DNA of 64,000 bases from Sediminihaliea albiluteola (lineage in GTDB: Bacteria; Pseudomonadota; Gammaproteobacteria; Pseudomonadales; Halieaceae). The notes beneath the pieces were generated by a model. That model was not told the origin of the DNA and did no database searches. It saw only the letters and a list, made by a program, of their open reading frames with translations. The stretch is from contig NZ_JACFXU010000013.1 of assembly GCF_014077625.1 (NCBI RefSeq), forward strand, positions 496,001-560,000, given 5' to 3'. A program made the position numbers and the translations under genes. Numbering within the stretch: position 1 is the first letter of the stretch; each line of letters opens with the position of its first letter. Below, in pieces: positions 19,415 through 27,832 of this stretch.

Positions 19415-20098
19415 ATGTTTAAGAAAACTCTTGCCCTTGCGGTGCTGACAGCTTCAGTGGGTTCATATGCTCAGACAGCTGACTCAGGTTTTTATCTACT
19501 GACAGATCTCGGTTATGGTAAAGCTAGGGATGTGGCAAGTAAGTCTGATGTGGACGCGATGCTGGTGGGGGGCTTTGCCGATTTTGGCATTGCTGTTTTT
19601 GACGGCAGGTCAAGTCTTGATGATTCAGATTTTACCTTTAGTGTCGGTGCCGGCTACCAATTTAACCGCTATTTTGCGCTCGAGCTTGCCTATGTTGATC
19701 TCGGTGAGTTCGAGTACAAGGCTAGGGGCACTATAAGTGATGGTGTTGCGACAGAGCATACTAAAATTTCACTTAGTCATGAGGTTCAGGCGATTTCTCT
19801 TTCAGCCATTGGCTCTTACCCATTTAGCGATAGCTTGAGTGGCTATGTCAAAGGCGGGGTGATGGTCTCAGACATGGATCTTAAGGCTAAGGTCTCACTG
19901 CCTGGTTTAGGAGTTTCAGAAAGCTTTAAGGATGATGAGACAGACGAAGATTTCCACTTAGGCCTTGGCATGCAGTACGACGTGAATGAACTGTGGGCAA
20001 TCACTGCGGAGTATTCTCGGATTTTTGATCTTGGTACACGCGATCTAGGAGAGTCAGATTACGACCGCTTCAGCATTGGTTTTAAGTACCGCCTATAA
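19415..20098 (+). CDS. Outer-membrane beta-barrel protein
   Basis: A 227-residue protein with signal peptide MFKKTLALAVLTASVGSYAQ and alternating beta strands such as FTFSVGAGYQFNRYFALELAYVDLG and GLGMQYDVNELWAITAEYSRI. It ends in SIGFKYRL, like small eight-strand barrels of the OmpA-N/OmpW type. There is no C-terminal peptidoglycan-binding domain, so it is a stand-alone barrel. An AAGGAA site precedes the ATG. Function is unassigned. Confidence 0.8.
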   Translation: MFKKTLALAVLTASVGSYAQTADSGFYLLTDLGYGKARDVASKSDVDAMLVGGFADFGIAVFDGRSSLDDSDFTFSVGAGYQFNRYFALELAYVDLGEFEYKARGTISDGVATEHTKISLSHEVQAISLSAIGSYPFSDSLSGYVKGGVMVSDMDLKAKVSLPGLGVSESFKDDETDEDFHLGLGMQYDVNELWAITAEYSRIFDLGTRDLGESDYDRFSIGFKYRL

Positions 20099-20230
20099 GG
20101 TATGAGTATCTTCACCGAGCAAGCTTTTTAGTTTGCTGGTTGTTGTTTGCTTGTAGCTCATATTGACTTGCTGCTCTGCTCAACTCAGGCTAAGTAGCCC
20201 TAAGGCACAGTCAATTAAGGATAAAAAATA

Positions 20231-21109
20231 ATGCAAATAGGTATGACGCTGCCATTGATGGAGCCCGAGGTGGACGGGCCGCTTTTGGAAGCATGGGCAA
20301 AAGCCGTCGATGAAGGGCCATTTTCTTCGCTCTGCTTTGGTGAGCGGATGGCCTTTGATAACCCTGAAGTTATCACGCTATTAGGTGCCTGTGCCGCATG
20401 GACTAAGCGCGTACAACTTAAGACCACAGTGATCGTCGCACAGCTACACAACCCTGTGATGTTGGCAAAGAGTTTGGCTACTGCCGATATGCTTAGCCAA
20501 GGTAGGCTCTCTGTTGGCCTTGGCGTTGGCGGGCGAACTGAAGATTATCTGGCAGTTGGTGCAGACCCCGCGACTCGCAAGCAGGCCGATCTCGCAGAGC
20601 GGGTGGCGATTATGAAGCGGGTATGGGCTGGGGAAAAAGTCGTTGATACATTGAAACCCATCGGCCCCCCACCATATCGTAAAGGCGGCCCTGAACTGCT
20701 AGCAGGTGCCCAGGGCCCCAAAGCAATTCGTGCAGCAGCGCAGTGGGCCGACGGTATATCAGGCTTTAGTTTTGATCTGAATATTGACACGGCTAGTGAT
20801 TCAGTCGAACAGGTGCGGGCAGCATGGAGTGAAGCGGGGAGGCCAGAACCGAAGCTGACAACAGCCTTTTGGTTCGCCCTGGGTGATGATGGTCGCGTGC
20901 AATTGCAGCGACATTTACGCCACTATTTCAACTGGATTGAAGCCGATGCGCTGGAGGCAATGCTGCCGACGGTGGGTTTTTCAGGAAGTTTGTCAGAACT
21001 AAAAAGCCTGTTAAAGCAATTTGAGGATATAGGCCTTCATGAGGTACAGCTGATCCCGACTAGCGAAGATATCGCTCAGGTCCATCAGATTGCAGAGCTC
21101 ATCTCTTAG
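20231..21109 (+). CDS. Luciferase-like flavin-dependent monooxygenase family protein
   Basis: A 292-residue TIM-barrel oxidoreductase of the bacterial luciferase-like (LLM) class, which uses FMN or F420. Family signs are the N-terminal MQIGMTLPLMEPE, LGACAAWTKRVQLKTTVIVAQLHNPVMLAKSLATADMLSQGRLSVGLGVGGR and ELLAGAQGPKAIRAAAQWADG. It ends at 21109, convergent with an alkylsulfatase-like gene. The substrate cannot be told from sequence; it lies near other oxidoreductases that could form a degradative set. Confidence 0.8.
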   Translation: MQIGMTLPLMEPEVDGPLLEAWAKAVDEGPFSSLCFGERMAFDNPEVITLLGACAAWTKRVQLKTTVIVAQLHNPVMLAKSLATADMLSQGRLSVGLGVGGRTEDYLAVGADPATRKQADLAERVAIMKRVWAGEKVVDTLKPIGPPPYRKGGPELLAGAQGPKAIRAAAQWADGISGFSFDLNIDTASDSVEQVRAAWSEAGRPEPKLTTAFWFALGDDGRVQLQRHLRHYFNWIEADALEAMLPTVGFSGSLSELKSLLKQFEDIGLHEVQLIPTSEDIAQVHQIAELIS

Positions 21110-21155
21110 GCCATTTATCGACTTCGATTAGTTTTACTTTAGCAATGACATGGCA

Positions 21156-21194
21156 GCAGCCTAGTGCAGATCAACTTGTCTGACACTAGGCTGC
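21156..21194. terminator. Stem-loop between convergent genes
   Basis: GCAGCCTAGTG at 21156-21166 and CACTAGGCTGC at 21184-21194 form an 11-base stem. An inner CAGA/TCTG pairing extends it. It lies between the convergent monooxygenase and metallo-beta-lactamase genes, so it probably ends transcription from both sides, although no long T-run follows. Confidence 0.5.
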
Positions 21195-21203
21195 AGAAAG
21201 CGG

Positions 21204-22481
21204 CTAGTCGTAGGCTAAAGGTGTGGTTTTACCACCTTTTAACAGCTTTATTTGGTTTTCAAGCCAGCCGTTTAGCCAGAAATTATCCGCATCCTTGAGC
21301 AGTTTCTCGTGGACTTTAATGGCCAGTTCAATCGCTTGTTCCTGCTTGGGTTGCTCTGAGAAGATAATGTCGAGCAGATGTAAGGACTCCTCTAACTTAC
21401 CTTCCTTGAGTTTTTGCTGGGCCCGCTCAATAAGTGCATCAATACCCGCTAATTCGATGAGGTCAGCATGCACTGATTTTTGCGGTACGCTGTAAAGCTC
21501 GGTTGTGGAGTTATGGTGGAACCAACCTGCGTAGTTCTCCCATATTGCTCTAACACTCCAAGACACCTTGCCATAGCCTTGGCCAACTTCCAGCTCTGGA
21601 GGCAGCTGAATCTCCTGCATCAGGGTATGAAGCTCCTTGCCCTCATTCATACCTTTAACAGTTTCGTTGTGTACATAGTGAATAGCATCTCGATAGGCGC
21701 AGAGCTCGCTCTTAATCAGCTCTTTACCGAGCACTGGAGCATGGTGGCCGTAGAGGATTGTCTCGGCCTCTAGATCCAATACTGTTTGTGCCGCGGCCGC
21801 ACAGGTGAGGGCGTCTCGATAGCGGTCGCCGCGGATTGTCACTAGGTTAGGGAAGTGACCAAAAGGGCAGCCGAAGAGGTTTCCTGTGAGACAAATTTTG
21901 TGTTGAGGTAGCCAAACAATTAAGGAGTCGTTGGTTTCTGCGCCTTTGACTGCAATCAGCACAAGATCGAGCCCGCCTAGACTCAGCTCATAACGCTCTT
22001 CAAAAGTGATGTCTGGACTAGGGCGGTCCTGTGGGTTGAAGTCGCTATAACCTTCAGCGGCGTAATAGCTAAAGGCATTGTTAAACTCATCTAAAAAGCG
22101 GAAAGATGAACGACGAGCGCGGAATTCGCTCAGGCGTGCATCATAGCTTTGGTGCTCTTCAATCCCAGCCTGCGCGATGTACTGTAATCCGGGGTTTTTA
22201 TCCCGGAAGTACTGCACTCCGCCAACGTGATCTACGTGTCCTTGGGTGGTGATTACATACTTGATGCTATCTTTAGCCGAAGAGTGCGTTTCATAATTTT
22301 TAAAGTGCACTGGCGCTTCAAAGCCCATGCCAGTGTTGATCAATATATTGCCTTCCGAGGTCTCTAGTAGGTAGCTATTAGAGCAGCCTTCTGACATCAC
22401 GATAAAATCATTGATTCTTTCTCCGCCAAAGCGCGCAGCAGAAGGGCCGTAAGGGCGTGATTTGTAAATGGGAGTTCTCAT
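21204..22481 (-). CDS. Alkylsulfatase-like metallo-beta-lactamase fold hydrolase
   Basis: A 425-residue protein with an N-terminal metallo-beta-lactamase domain (about 20-240) and a C-terminal alkylsulfatase dimerisation-like domain (YRDAIHYVHNETVKGMNEG, then VRAIWENYAGWFHH). The metal motif reads TQGHVDHVGG, so the first histidine of HxHxDH is Gln, and the glutamate ligand expected in the GE-type segment is Asn (LTGNLFG). It may bind one metal or act on other substrates. A near-perfect operator-like dyad lies upstream (22521-22542), and the neighbours are oxidoreductases. Confidence 0.75.
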   Translation of the reverse strand: MRTPIYKSRPYGPSAARFGGERINDFIVMSEGCSNSYLLETSEGNILINTGMGFEAPVHFKNYETHSSAKDSIKYVITTQGHVDHVGGVQYFRDKNPGLQYIAQAGIEEHQSYDARLSEFRARRSSFRFLDEFNNAFSYYAAEGYSDFNPQDRPSPDITFEERYELSLGGLDLVLIAVKGAETNDSLIVWLPQHKICLTGNLFGCPFGHFPNLVTIRGDRYRDALTCAAAAQTVLDLEAETILYGHHAPVLGKELIKSELCAYRDAIHYVHNETVKGMNEGKELHTLMQEIQLPPELEVGQGYGKVSWSVRAIWENYAGWFHHNSTTELYSVPQKSVHADLIELAGIDALIERAQQKLKEGKLEESLHLLDIIFSEQPKQEQAIELAIKVHEKLLKDADNFWLNGWLENQIKLLKGGKTTPLAYD

Positions 22482-22520
22482 ACTTGCCTCTTTTATATCG
22501 AGCTTAACGCAGGACTTATT

Positions 22521-22542
22521 AATTAATGAGTAAGCATTAATT
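22521..22542. promoter_or_regulatory. TetR-like operator dyad upstream of the alkylsulfatase-like gene
   Basis: Arms AATTAATG (22521-22528) and CATTAATT (22535-22542) are exact inverted complements separated by 6 bases. The dyad ends 40 bases before the alkylsulfatase-like start. The geometry fits a TetR-family operator. No regulator gene is adjacent. Confidence 0.5.
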
Positions 22543-22780
22543 GTAGGGCGCCGTCACTAGAAAGGCAATTGCTTAATGCTGCCACTCGAGCGCTGGGGCT
22601 AATGTCCTAGCCGGGACAAGGAAGCGGCGAGAAAATCTGCATTTAGGCAGCTTTGCTCAGGGAGAGCACAGCGCCGCAGTCCGGTGAATAGCATTATCGA
22701 CCAGCAGCATTTCATTGCTGTCGACAGAGCGTCATCCATGTTGTCATGCTGCGTAAGCAGGGCCCTGCGTTTTGTCACTG

Positions 22781-23548
22781 CTATCTAGGACTTTGGCCAT
22801 CATCCACTTTAATAACAGTTCCGGTTACGGCATCCGATGAAGGGGAGACAAGATAAAGCAAGGTGCTGTCCATTTGCTCGGTCTGGCAAATGCGCTTGCG
22901 TGGAAAGTGCTGTGAGATATCTCCCATGCGATCGAGCATACCGTCTAGCATTTCTGTGGAGAAAGCCCCGGGAGCAATGGCATTAACGTTAATAAAAAAA
23001 CGCGACCACTCAACAGCGAGTGCTTCGGTCATGCGAGCTAGAGCTGCTTTGGTAATTGAATACAAAGCCGCGCCATTGCCGTCGTATTGGAAGGCCATGA
23101 CCGAGGAGATGTTGACAATTTTGCCTGGCATTTTAGCTTCAATCAGTGGTCGAGCGAATTCATTAGACAAAATATAGGCACTGCGCAGGTTACTATCGAG
23201 CAGGTTGTCGATAAATTCTGTCGACATCTTAATGGCTCGTTGGCCATCTGGGATACCAGCATTATTGATTAAGATATTGGGCTGGCCCAAGGCCGCTGTA
23301 ACCGTGGGAATAATGTTTTTGAGTTGTTCGGCATCGCGTACATCGAGAGTAAAGGCTTGGGCTTGGCCACCTTCGGCTGTGATTTCAGCAACCACCTGCT
23401 CCAGTTTATCGCGTCGTCGCGCCGTGCAGGCCACCTTGGCTCCACAGGCGGCTAGCACTTTGGCAAAACGCTGTCCCAGGCCGGAGGATGCTCCGGTCAC
23501 AATTGCGGTGTGGCCACTTAAGTCGATAGAAAAATTTACAGTGCTCAT
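22781..23548 (-). CDS. Short-chain dehydrogenase/reductase
   Basis: NAD(P)-dependent oxidoreductase of the classical SDR family, 255 residues. Motifs are TGASSGLGQRFAKVLA (cofactor), NNAGIPDG, and the catalytic Ser-Tyr-Lys set in NISSVMAFQYDGNGAALYSITKAA. The start is ATG. The nearby monooxygenase-like, FAD-type and alkylsulfatase-like enzymes could be a degradative module, but the substrate is not evident. Confidence 0.88.
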   Translation of the reverse strand: MSTVNFSIDLSGHTAIVTGASSGLGQRFAKVLAACGAKVACTARRRDKLEQVVAEITAEGGQAQAFTLDVRDAEQLKNIIPTVTAALGQPNILINNAGIPDGQRAIKMSTEFIDNLLDSNLRSAYILSNEFARPLIEAKMPGKIVNISSVMAFQYDGNGAALYSITKAALARMTEALAVEWSRFFINVNAIAPGAFSTEMLDGMLDRMGDISQHFPRKRICQTEQMDSTLLYLVSPSSDAVTGTVIKVDDGQSPR

Positions 23549-23644
23549 AAAGAGGTGTCCTTATGTTGTTATTGGCACAGCATGCCCTAATAGATAAGCG
23601 AGGGACAAGTTTGACTGATTGCTGTTAGAGCTACCAAAAATGCT

Positions 23645-23658
23645 TATGCTAAAGCATA
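23645..23658. repeat. Short inverted repeat upstream of uspA
   Basis: TATGCT and AGCATA are separated by two bases, about 55 bases before the uspA start. It is a possible regulator site, too short to be sure. Confidence 0.3.
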
Positions 23659-23711
23659 CTTAGCTAAGTCTGTCTTATTAGACGCTTATGTGTAGATATA
23701 AGGAGTGTATC

Positions 23712-24155
23712 GTGTACGACTCAATATTAGTGGCGGTCGATGGCTCAGAGGAAGGCAAGAAAGCCTTAAAACTAGCATGCACATTAGCCCGTCAAGAAAA
23801 CGCCCAGCTGCATATATTGCATGTACCGGAGCCTTTGTACTACCCAACAACCATGGTTTGGGGCATTGGCCCAGTAATGCCAATGTATGATGATCGCAGC
23901 GAGCTAGAAGCAGCCGCTAAGAAAATCATTGAAGGTGCTGCAGCCCATGCTCGCGAGCTTGGCATTGAAAAGGTTCAAGCTGAAGTGATTCAGGGCGATC
24001 CTGCGCGCACCATTATGACTCAGGCCGAAACCCTCAATGTTGACACTATCGTTATGGGTAGCCGCGGCTTGGGTAATTTGAGTGGCTTTATCATGGGCAG
24101 TGTTTCACACAAGGTTAGCAATAGTGCCAAGTGCGGCGTGATTGTAGTGCGCTGA
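23712..24155 (+). CDS. Universal stress protein UspA family
   Basis: A single-domain Usp protein of about 147 residues with the ATP-binding pattern: SILVAVDGSEEGKKAL at the N-terminus, EVIQGDPARTIM, and VMGSRGLGNLSGFIMGSVSHKVSNSAKCGVIVV at the C-terminus. The open frame runs from 23688, but the GTG at 23712 has AAGGAG 6 bases upstream, so I use it. Likely cytoplasmic. An inverted repeat upstream may be regulatory. Confidence 0.88.
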   Translation: MYDSILVAVDGSEEGKKALKLACTLARQENAQLHILHVPEPLYYPTTMVWGIGPVMPMYDDRSELEAAAKKIIEGAAAHARELGIEKVQAEVIQGDPARTIMTQAETLNVDTIVMGSRGLGNLSGFIMGSVSHKVSNSAKCGVIVVR

Positions 24156-24212
24156 GGCCTTACTGCGAGGGTAGGGCGACAAGCCAGAGGCTGCCCATTT
24201 ATGTCCTAGCTT

Positions 24213-25676
24213 CTACAGGGTGAAAATAAAGTCCATGAAGAGGTAAGACATCAGTGTAACTACCACAATCCCTAGGATATTGAGCACAAAGCCGGTCTGG
24301 ATCATGTCTGATATTTTGATATGGCCGCTGGAGAACACAATAGCGTTGGGCGGTGTTGCCACTGGCATCATAAAAGCACAGCTAGTGGCAATGGCTGCAG
24401 GAACCGTTAGCAGCAGCGGTGAGGCCTCTTGAGATAGCGCCAGAGCTCCCAGCAGTGGCAGAAAAGCAGCAGCAGTCGCTGTGTTGCTAGTGACCTCAGT
24501 GAGAAAAATTAGCACGCTGACAATGACTATAAGCAGAACGAGCAGCGACATTGTGCCTGTGGCTGCGATAGTAGTGGCTATCCAGTCTGCTAGGCCCGAG
24601 CTGCTGATAACACTGGCCATGGCAAGGCCGCCACCGAACAAAAGAAGAATGCCCCAGGGAAGCTTTTCAGCACTTTGCCAGTCAAGAACAAAGCTTTGTT
24701 GACGCAGGTTAACGGGAATCATAAACATTGTGATAGCTGCCGCGATGGCAATGCCAGTGTCACTCAGCCAGGGCATTAAACTAGCTGAAAGCAGCGGTCG
24801 AAAAATCCACGCACAGGCGGTTAGCACAAATATACTCGCGACAATTTTTTCCCCGCGGCTCATTTGTCCCATTTCGGCCAGCTCAGCTTGTATCACTAGA
24901 GCGGAGTTCTGTTGGTCGCCTAGTCCAAAATCCTTGCGGCTTAGCCACCACCAGGTAAACACCAGCATTAGCGACGCCACTGGGATTCCCAATAGCATCC
25001 ACTGGGCAAACCCCACAGATAGGCCATGAGTGTCATTGAGGTAGGCGGCCAATAAAGCATTGGGCGGCGTACCGATTAAGGTGGCAATGCCACCGATGTT
25101 GGCGGCATAGGCTATGGCTAGTAGTAGTGCCGTGGCATAGCGCTGGATATTTTGTGGCTCGCTTTTGCCTATCATCGCAATGACCGACAAAGCGATGGGT
25201 AGCATCATAATGGCTGTGGCCGTATTACTGACCCACATGCTCAGAAAGGCAGTAGCCATTATAAAACCTGCAATCTGCCGTTTAGGTTCATAGCCAACAG
25301 CGCTAAGGGTGAGTAGTGCGATACGGCGGTGTAATTTCCAGCGTTGCATCGCTAAACCCAAGGTAAATCCGCCAAGAAACAGGAAGATAATCGGATGGGC
25401 GTAAGAAGATGTTGCCTCCGAAATACTGCCAAGACCGAGGCTGGGCACCAGTACGATCGGTAACAGCGCTGTAGCTGGGATAGGAATGGCTTCGCTTGAC
25501 CACCAAGTGGCCATGATCAGCATAAGGCCTAAGGCTGACCATGCTTCGGGGGACATCGTCCCAGGTGGATCTGTAAACAGTGTTAAAAGTAAAAAGCCTA
25601 GGCCGAGGAACAAGCCAATCAGGCGACTTTTAGGGAAGCCAGCCGCAACGTGCTTGTTCTGTAGCAGTTCAGACAT
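24213..25676 (-). CDS. SLC13/DASS family anion or dicarboxylate transporter
   Basis: A 487-residue polytopic transporter of the SLC13 (divalent anion:sodium symporter) family with about 12 hydrophobic segments. Signs are SSEAIPIPATALLPIVLVP near the N-terminus, FLFLGGFTLGLAMQRWKLHRRIAL, SNTATAIMMLPIALSV, and SNTATAAAFLPLL late, the duplicated SNT sodium/substrate motifs. Substrate (dicarboxylate, citrate or sulfate) is not determined. Two uncharacterised envelope genes lie upstream on the same strand. Confidence 0.85.
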   Translation of the reverse strand: MSELLQNKHVAAGFPKSRLIGLFLGLGFLLLTLFTDPPGTMSPEAWSALGLMLIMATWWSSEAIPIPATALLPIVLVPSLGLGSISEATSSYAHPIIFLFLGGFTLGLAMQRWKLHRRIALLTLSAVGYEPKRQIAGFIMATAFLSMWVSNTATAIMMLPIALSVIAMIGKSEPQNIQRYATALLLAIAYAANIGGIATLIGTPPNALLAAYLNDTHGLSVGFAQWMLLGIPVASLMLVFTWWWLSRKDFGLGDQQNSALVIQAELAEMGQMSRGEKIVASIFVLTACAWIFRPLLSASLMPWLSDTGIAIAAAITMFMIPVNLRQQSFVLDWQSAEKLPWGILLLFGGGLAMASVISSSGLADWIATTIAATGTMSLLVLLIVIVSVLIFLTEVTSNTATAAAFLPLLGALALSQEASPLLLTVPAAIATSCAFMMPVATPPNAIVFSSGHIKISDMIQTGFVLNILGIVVVTLMSYLFMDFIFTL

Positions 25677-25738
25677 GGGGAATGTATTGCCTCGTTTAAA
25701 GCGCTATTTAAGACGAGGCAATGCTCCTCAGTCTAGCG

Positions 25739-26749
25739 TTAAGAAGTTGTGGCGATGCCAGTTTCTGTAATGGGTGTTGGATTGGGGTCTTCCATTTTCA
25801 AATACCCGTCTAGCTCTCCACGAATTTCTGGAATGATATCTTCACTGTGGGTAATTCGCATGTAGAAAATAGAAAAATAGATGACTTTTACCGATGTAGT
25901 GATTCGCTCCAGTATCGCGCTGCCAAGCTTACCTAGCCAGAGCACTATAAATAAGGGCAGTAAAGAAAAGTGCAGATTTGTTGGGAGATAACCATAATCC
26001 TGCACATTAAAGGTTTTTACCAAGTCACCGACATAAAACGGCGTGACTGCATCACCTAGCATCAGTCCTAAGCACAGCGCTAACACAATCAAGGCAAAGT
26101 AAACAAAACCCATAATTGAACCGACTGCCCGAGCAGCGATATCGATACCGAAAACACCTACTAGGGTCTCGGGTACGTTTTGCTGCAGTGTTTTCATCCG
26201 CGCGATACCGTCTTTTATTCCGTAAGCATCGACGGCGGCGGAGGGCAGCAGGTAGTGGTTGAGTAAGTCCCAAACCTCTTCAATGCCCTTCATTAAAAAG
26301 CGCAGTAGGCCGCTGCTCTTGTCATTGTTTTTACTTAGCAGTATCAGCCCGGATACCAGCATGTCGATCAGAGCGATACGGCGCACAGTGGCGCTGAGCT
26401 CGGCGACCCTAGCACCGGCCTCATCAGCGCTGCGCTGACGGCCCTGTAGGGTCTCGCTGACCAGCCAGCTTTGTCGCATTTCTTGTCGAGTGTAATAGAA
26501 GTGTTTATAGAGAAACATTGAGGCCGCAGAGAGCAGTAAGATGATGGCTAGACTTTTAACGCCCAGCACTACGGCTAAAATGCCAAGAAAAAACAGGTTG
26601 CTCATGATCAGCGCATAGACAGTCATTCGGGCCCATGGGCGAATAATGCCGGGATCCTTACCGACCAGTGTAAAAGTGTGTTTTAAGAGATAGCCAAGCT
26701 GGCTTAGGCGGTCTTTAAAATTAGGCTGCTTTAGCTGCTGTTTCACCAT
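25739..26749 (-). CDS. Uncharacterised multi-pass membrane protein
   Basis: I do not recognise a family. The 336-residue protein has hydrophobic blocks at about residues 45-85, 120-140, 205-235 and 250-285, and a hydrophilic segment with KTLQQNVPETLVGVFGID. The C-terminus ends in an acidic, Pro-rich tail (KMEDPNPTPITET). It lies 121 bases downstream of a secreted protein gene on the same strand, so the two may be an export or envelope pair. It is not a known transporter fold that I can see. Confidence 0.6.
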   Translation of the reverse strand: MVKQQLKQPNFKDRLSQLGYLLKHTFTLVGKDPGIIRPWARMTVYALIMSNLFFLGILAVVLGVKSLAIILLLSAASMFLYKHFYYTRQEMRQSWLVSETLQGRQRSADEAGARVAELSATVRRIALIDMLVSGLILLSKNNDKSSGLLRFLMKGIEEVWDLLNHYLLPSAAVDAYGIKDGIARMKTLQQNVPETLVGVFGIDIAARAVGSIMGFVYFALIVLALCLGLMLGDAVTPFYVGDLVKTFNVQDYGYLPTNLHFSLLPLFIVLWLGKLGSAILERITTSVKVIYFSIFYMRITHSEDIIPEIRGELDGYLKMEDPNPTPITETGIATTS

Positions 26750-26870
26750 GCTGAGTCATGGGCTCCTTATGCCTAGGAAGCTACTTTATTATTGGCCTTA
26801 AGATTTGGTCGCAGCTGCTGGCCGCTAGCTAAAGTATTAGTAGCGGCCAGAGCGGACTATCTCAAAATAC

Positions 26871-27740
26871 TTACTTACCGAAGAGCTTATTGATGGCTTC
26901 GCCGACAGCCTTGCCCACTGCTTCACCAGCAGAAGGTTCTTCTTTATCACTAGTAGGCTGCTTTTTCTCGGCTTTGTCTTGGTCGCCGCCAAAAATCGCC
27001 CCCAATATACCGCCCTCAGAATCATCAGAGCCCTGAATCCCACCGAAGGCTTCGCTTAACATGCCGCCAAGATCTGTGGGCTGAGCCGGTAACACAAAGC
27101 GCTGTGGGTCGACTTTGGTGTCTTTGAGTGAGCGCAGTTCCATGTCTTGACCATAGCGCAAGACACCTTTATTTAAGGCGCTCAGCTGGTCCTGGAGGTT
27201 TTCACCAGCCTTCATCTGTTTTTTGAAGGTATCTTTATCCAGTGAGTTGGCCAGGGTCATTGCCATGTTCTGAATGGCATCGCGGAAGCCACGGGCTAGT
27301 GCGTTGTCCGACAGCACCATATCTGCACGCTGTTCCTCGCCCTCGTGGTCGATGTAGTGCAGTTCATAGACCTCGCCCTTTATGCCAGCCAGTGTTTCAC
27401 TTTTGCCGGTGGCTTTCAGGGAAATCACCTTAGTCTCAACGGTACTAGGGGTGGCACTTTCAGCCATGCTGCCAAACATCTTCATGGCAGAGCTCATATC
27501 AAAAACCATTGGCTGCCCGTCACTGTCTGTGACGACATACATTTTGTTGTCGCGCATCAGCATGTAACCCTGATCGCTTTGACCAGAATTAATCCGTAGC
27601 ATGTTGCCTTCGTATTCAAAGGTCATGACATCACCTTCAGAAGTGACGACCTCAGCAATATCTGCGTAAGCAATACTATGACAGAGACTCATCGTGGCAA
27701 GTGCAATGCCAGCAGTTAAGGATTTAAGTGGCGTTGGCAT
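26871..27740 (-). CDS. Secreted periplasmic protein of unknown function
   Basis: A 289-residue protein with signal peptide (LTAGIALATMSLCHSIAYA), then alternating beta-type segments such as VVTSEGDVMTFEYEGNML, RDNKMYVVTDSDGQPMVFDM and LKATGKSETLAGIKGEVYEL. The pattern resembles DUF4412-like periplasmic proteins, but I would not assign it firmly. The C-terminal third is Gly/Asp/Glu/Lys-rich and low complexity. Start is ATG. Same strand and close to an unassigned membrane protein downstream. Confidence 0.6.
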   Translation of the reverse strand: MPTPLKSLTAGIALATMSLCHSIAYADIAEVVTSEGDVMTFEYEGNMLRINSGQSDQGYMLMRDNKMYVVTDSDGQPMVFDMSSAMKMFGSMAESATPSTVETKVISLKATGKSETLAGIKGEVYELHYIDHEGEEQRADMVLSDNALARGFRDAIQNMAMTLANSLDKDTFKKQMKAGENLQDQLSALNKGVLRYGQDMELRSLKDTKVDPQRFVLPAQPTDLGGMLSEAFGGIQGSDDSEGGILGAIFGGDQDKAEKKQPTSDKEEPSAGEAVGKAVGEAINKLFGK

Positions 27741-27832
27741 ATAGAACTCCTTTAGTTCAATGCAGGTTGTTTGTACTTATGTTCAGCAGCTAGTATCGGC
27801 CTTATTGAAAGCTATTTCCAGCATACGAAAAA

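Noticed and set aside
21480-21773. 97-residue frame opposite the alkylsulfatase-like gene
   Set aside because: Antisense shadow with unlikely composition.
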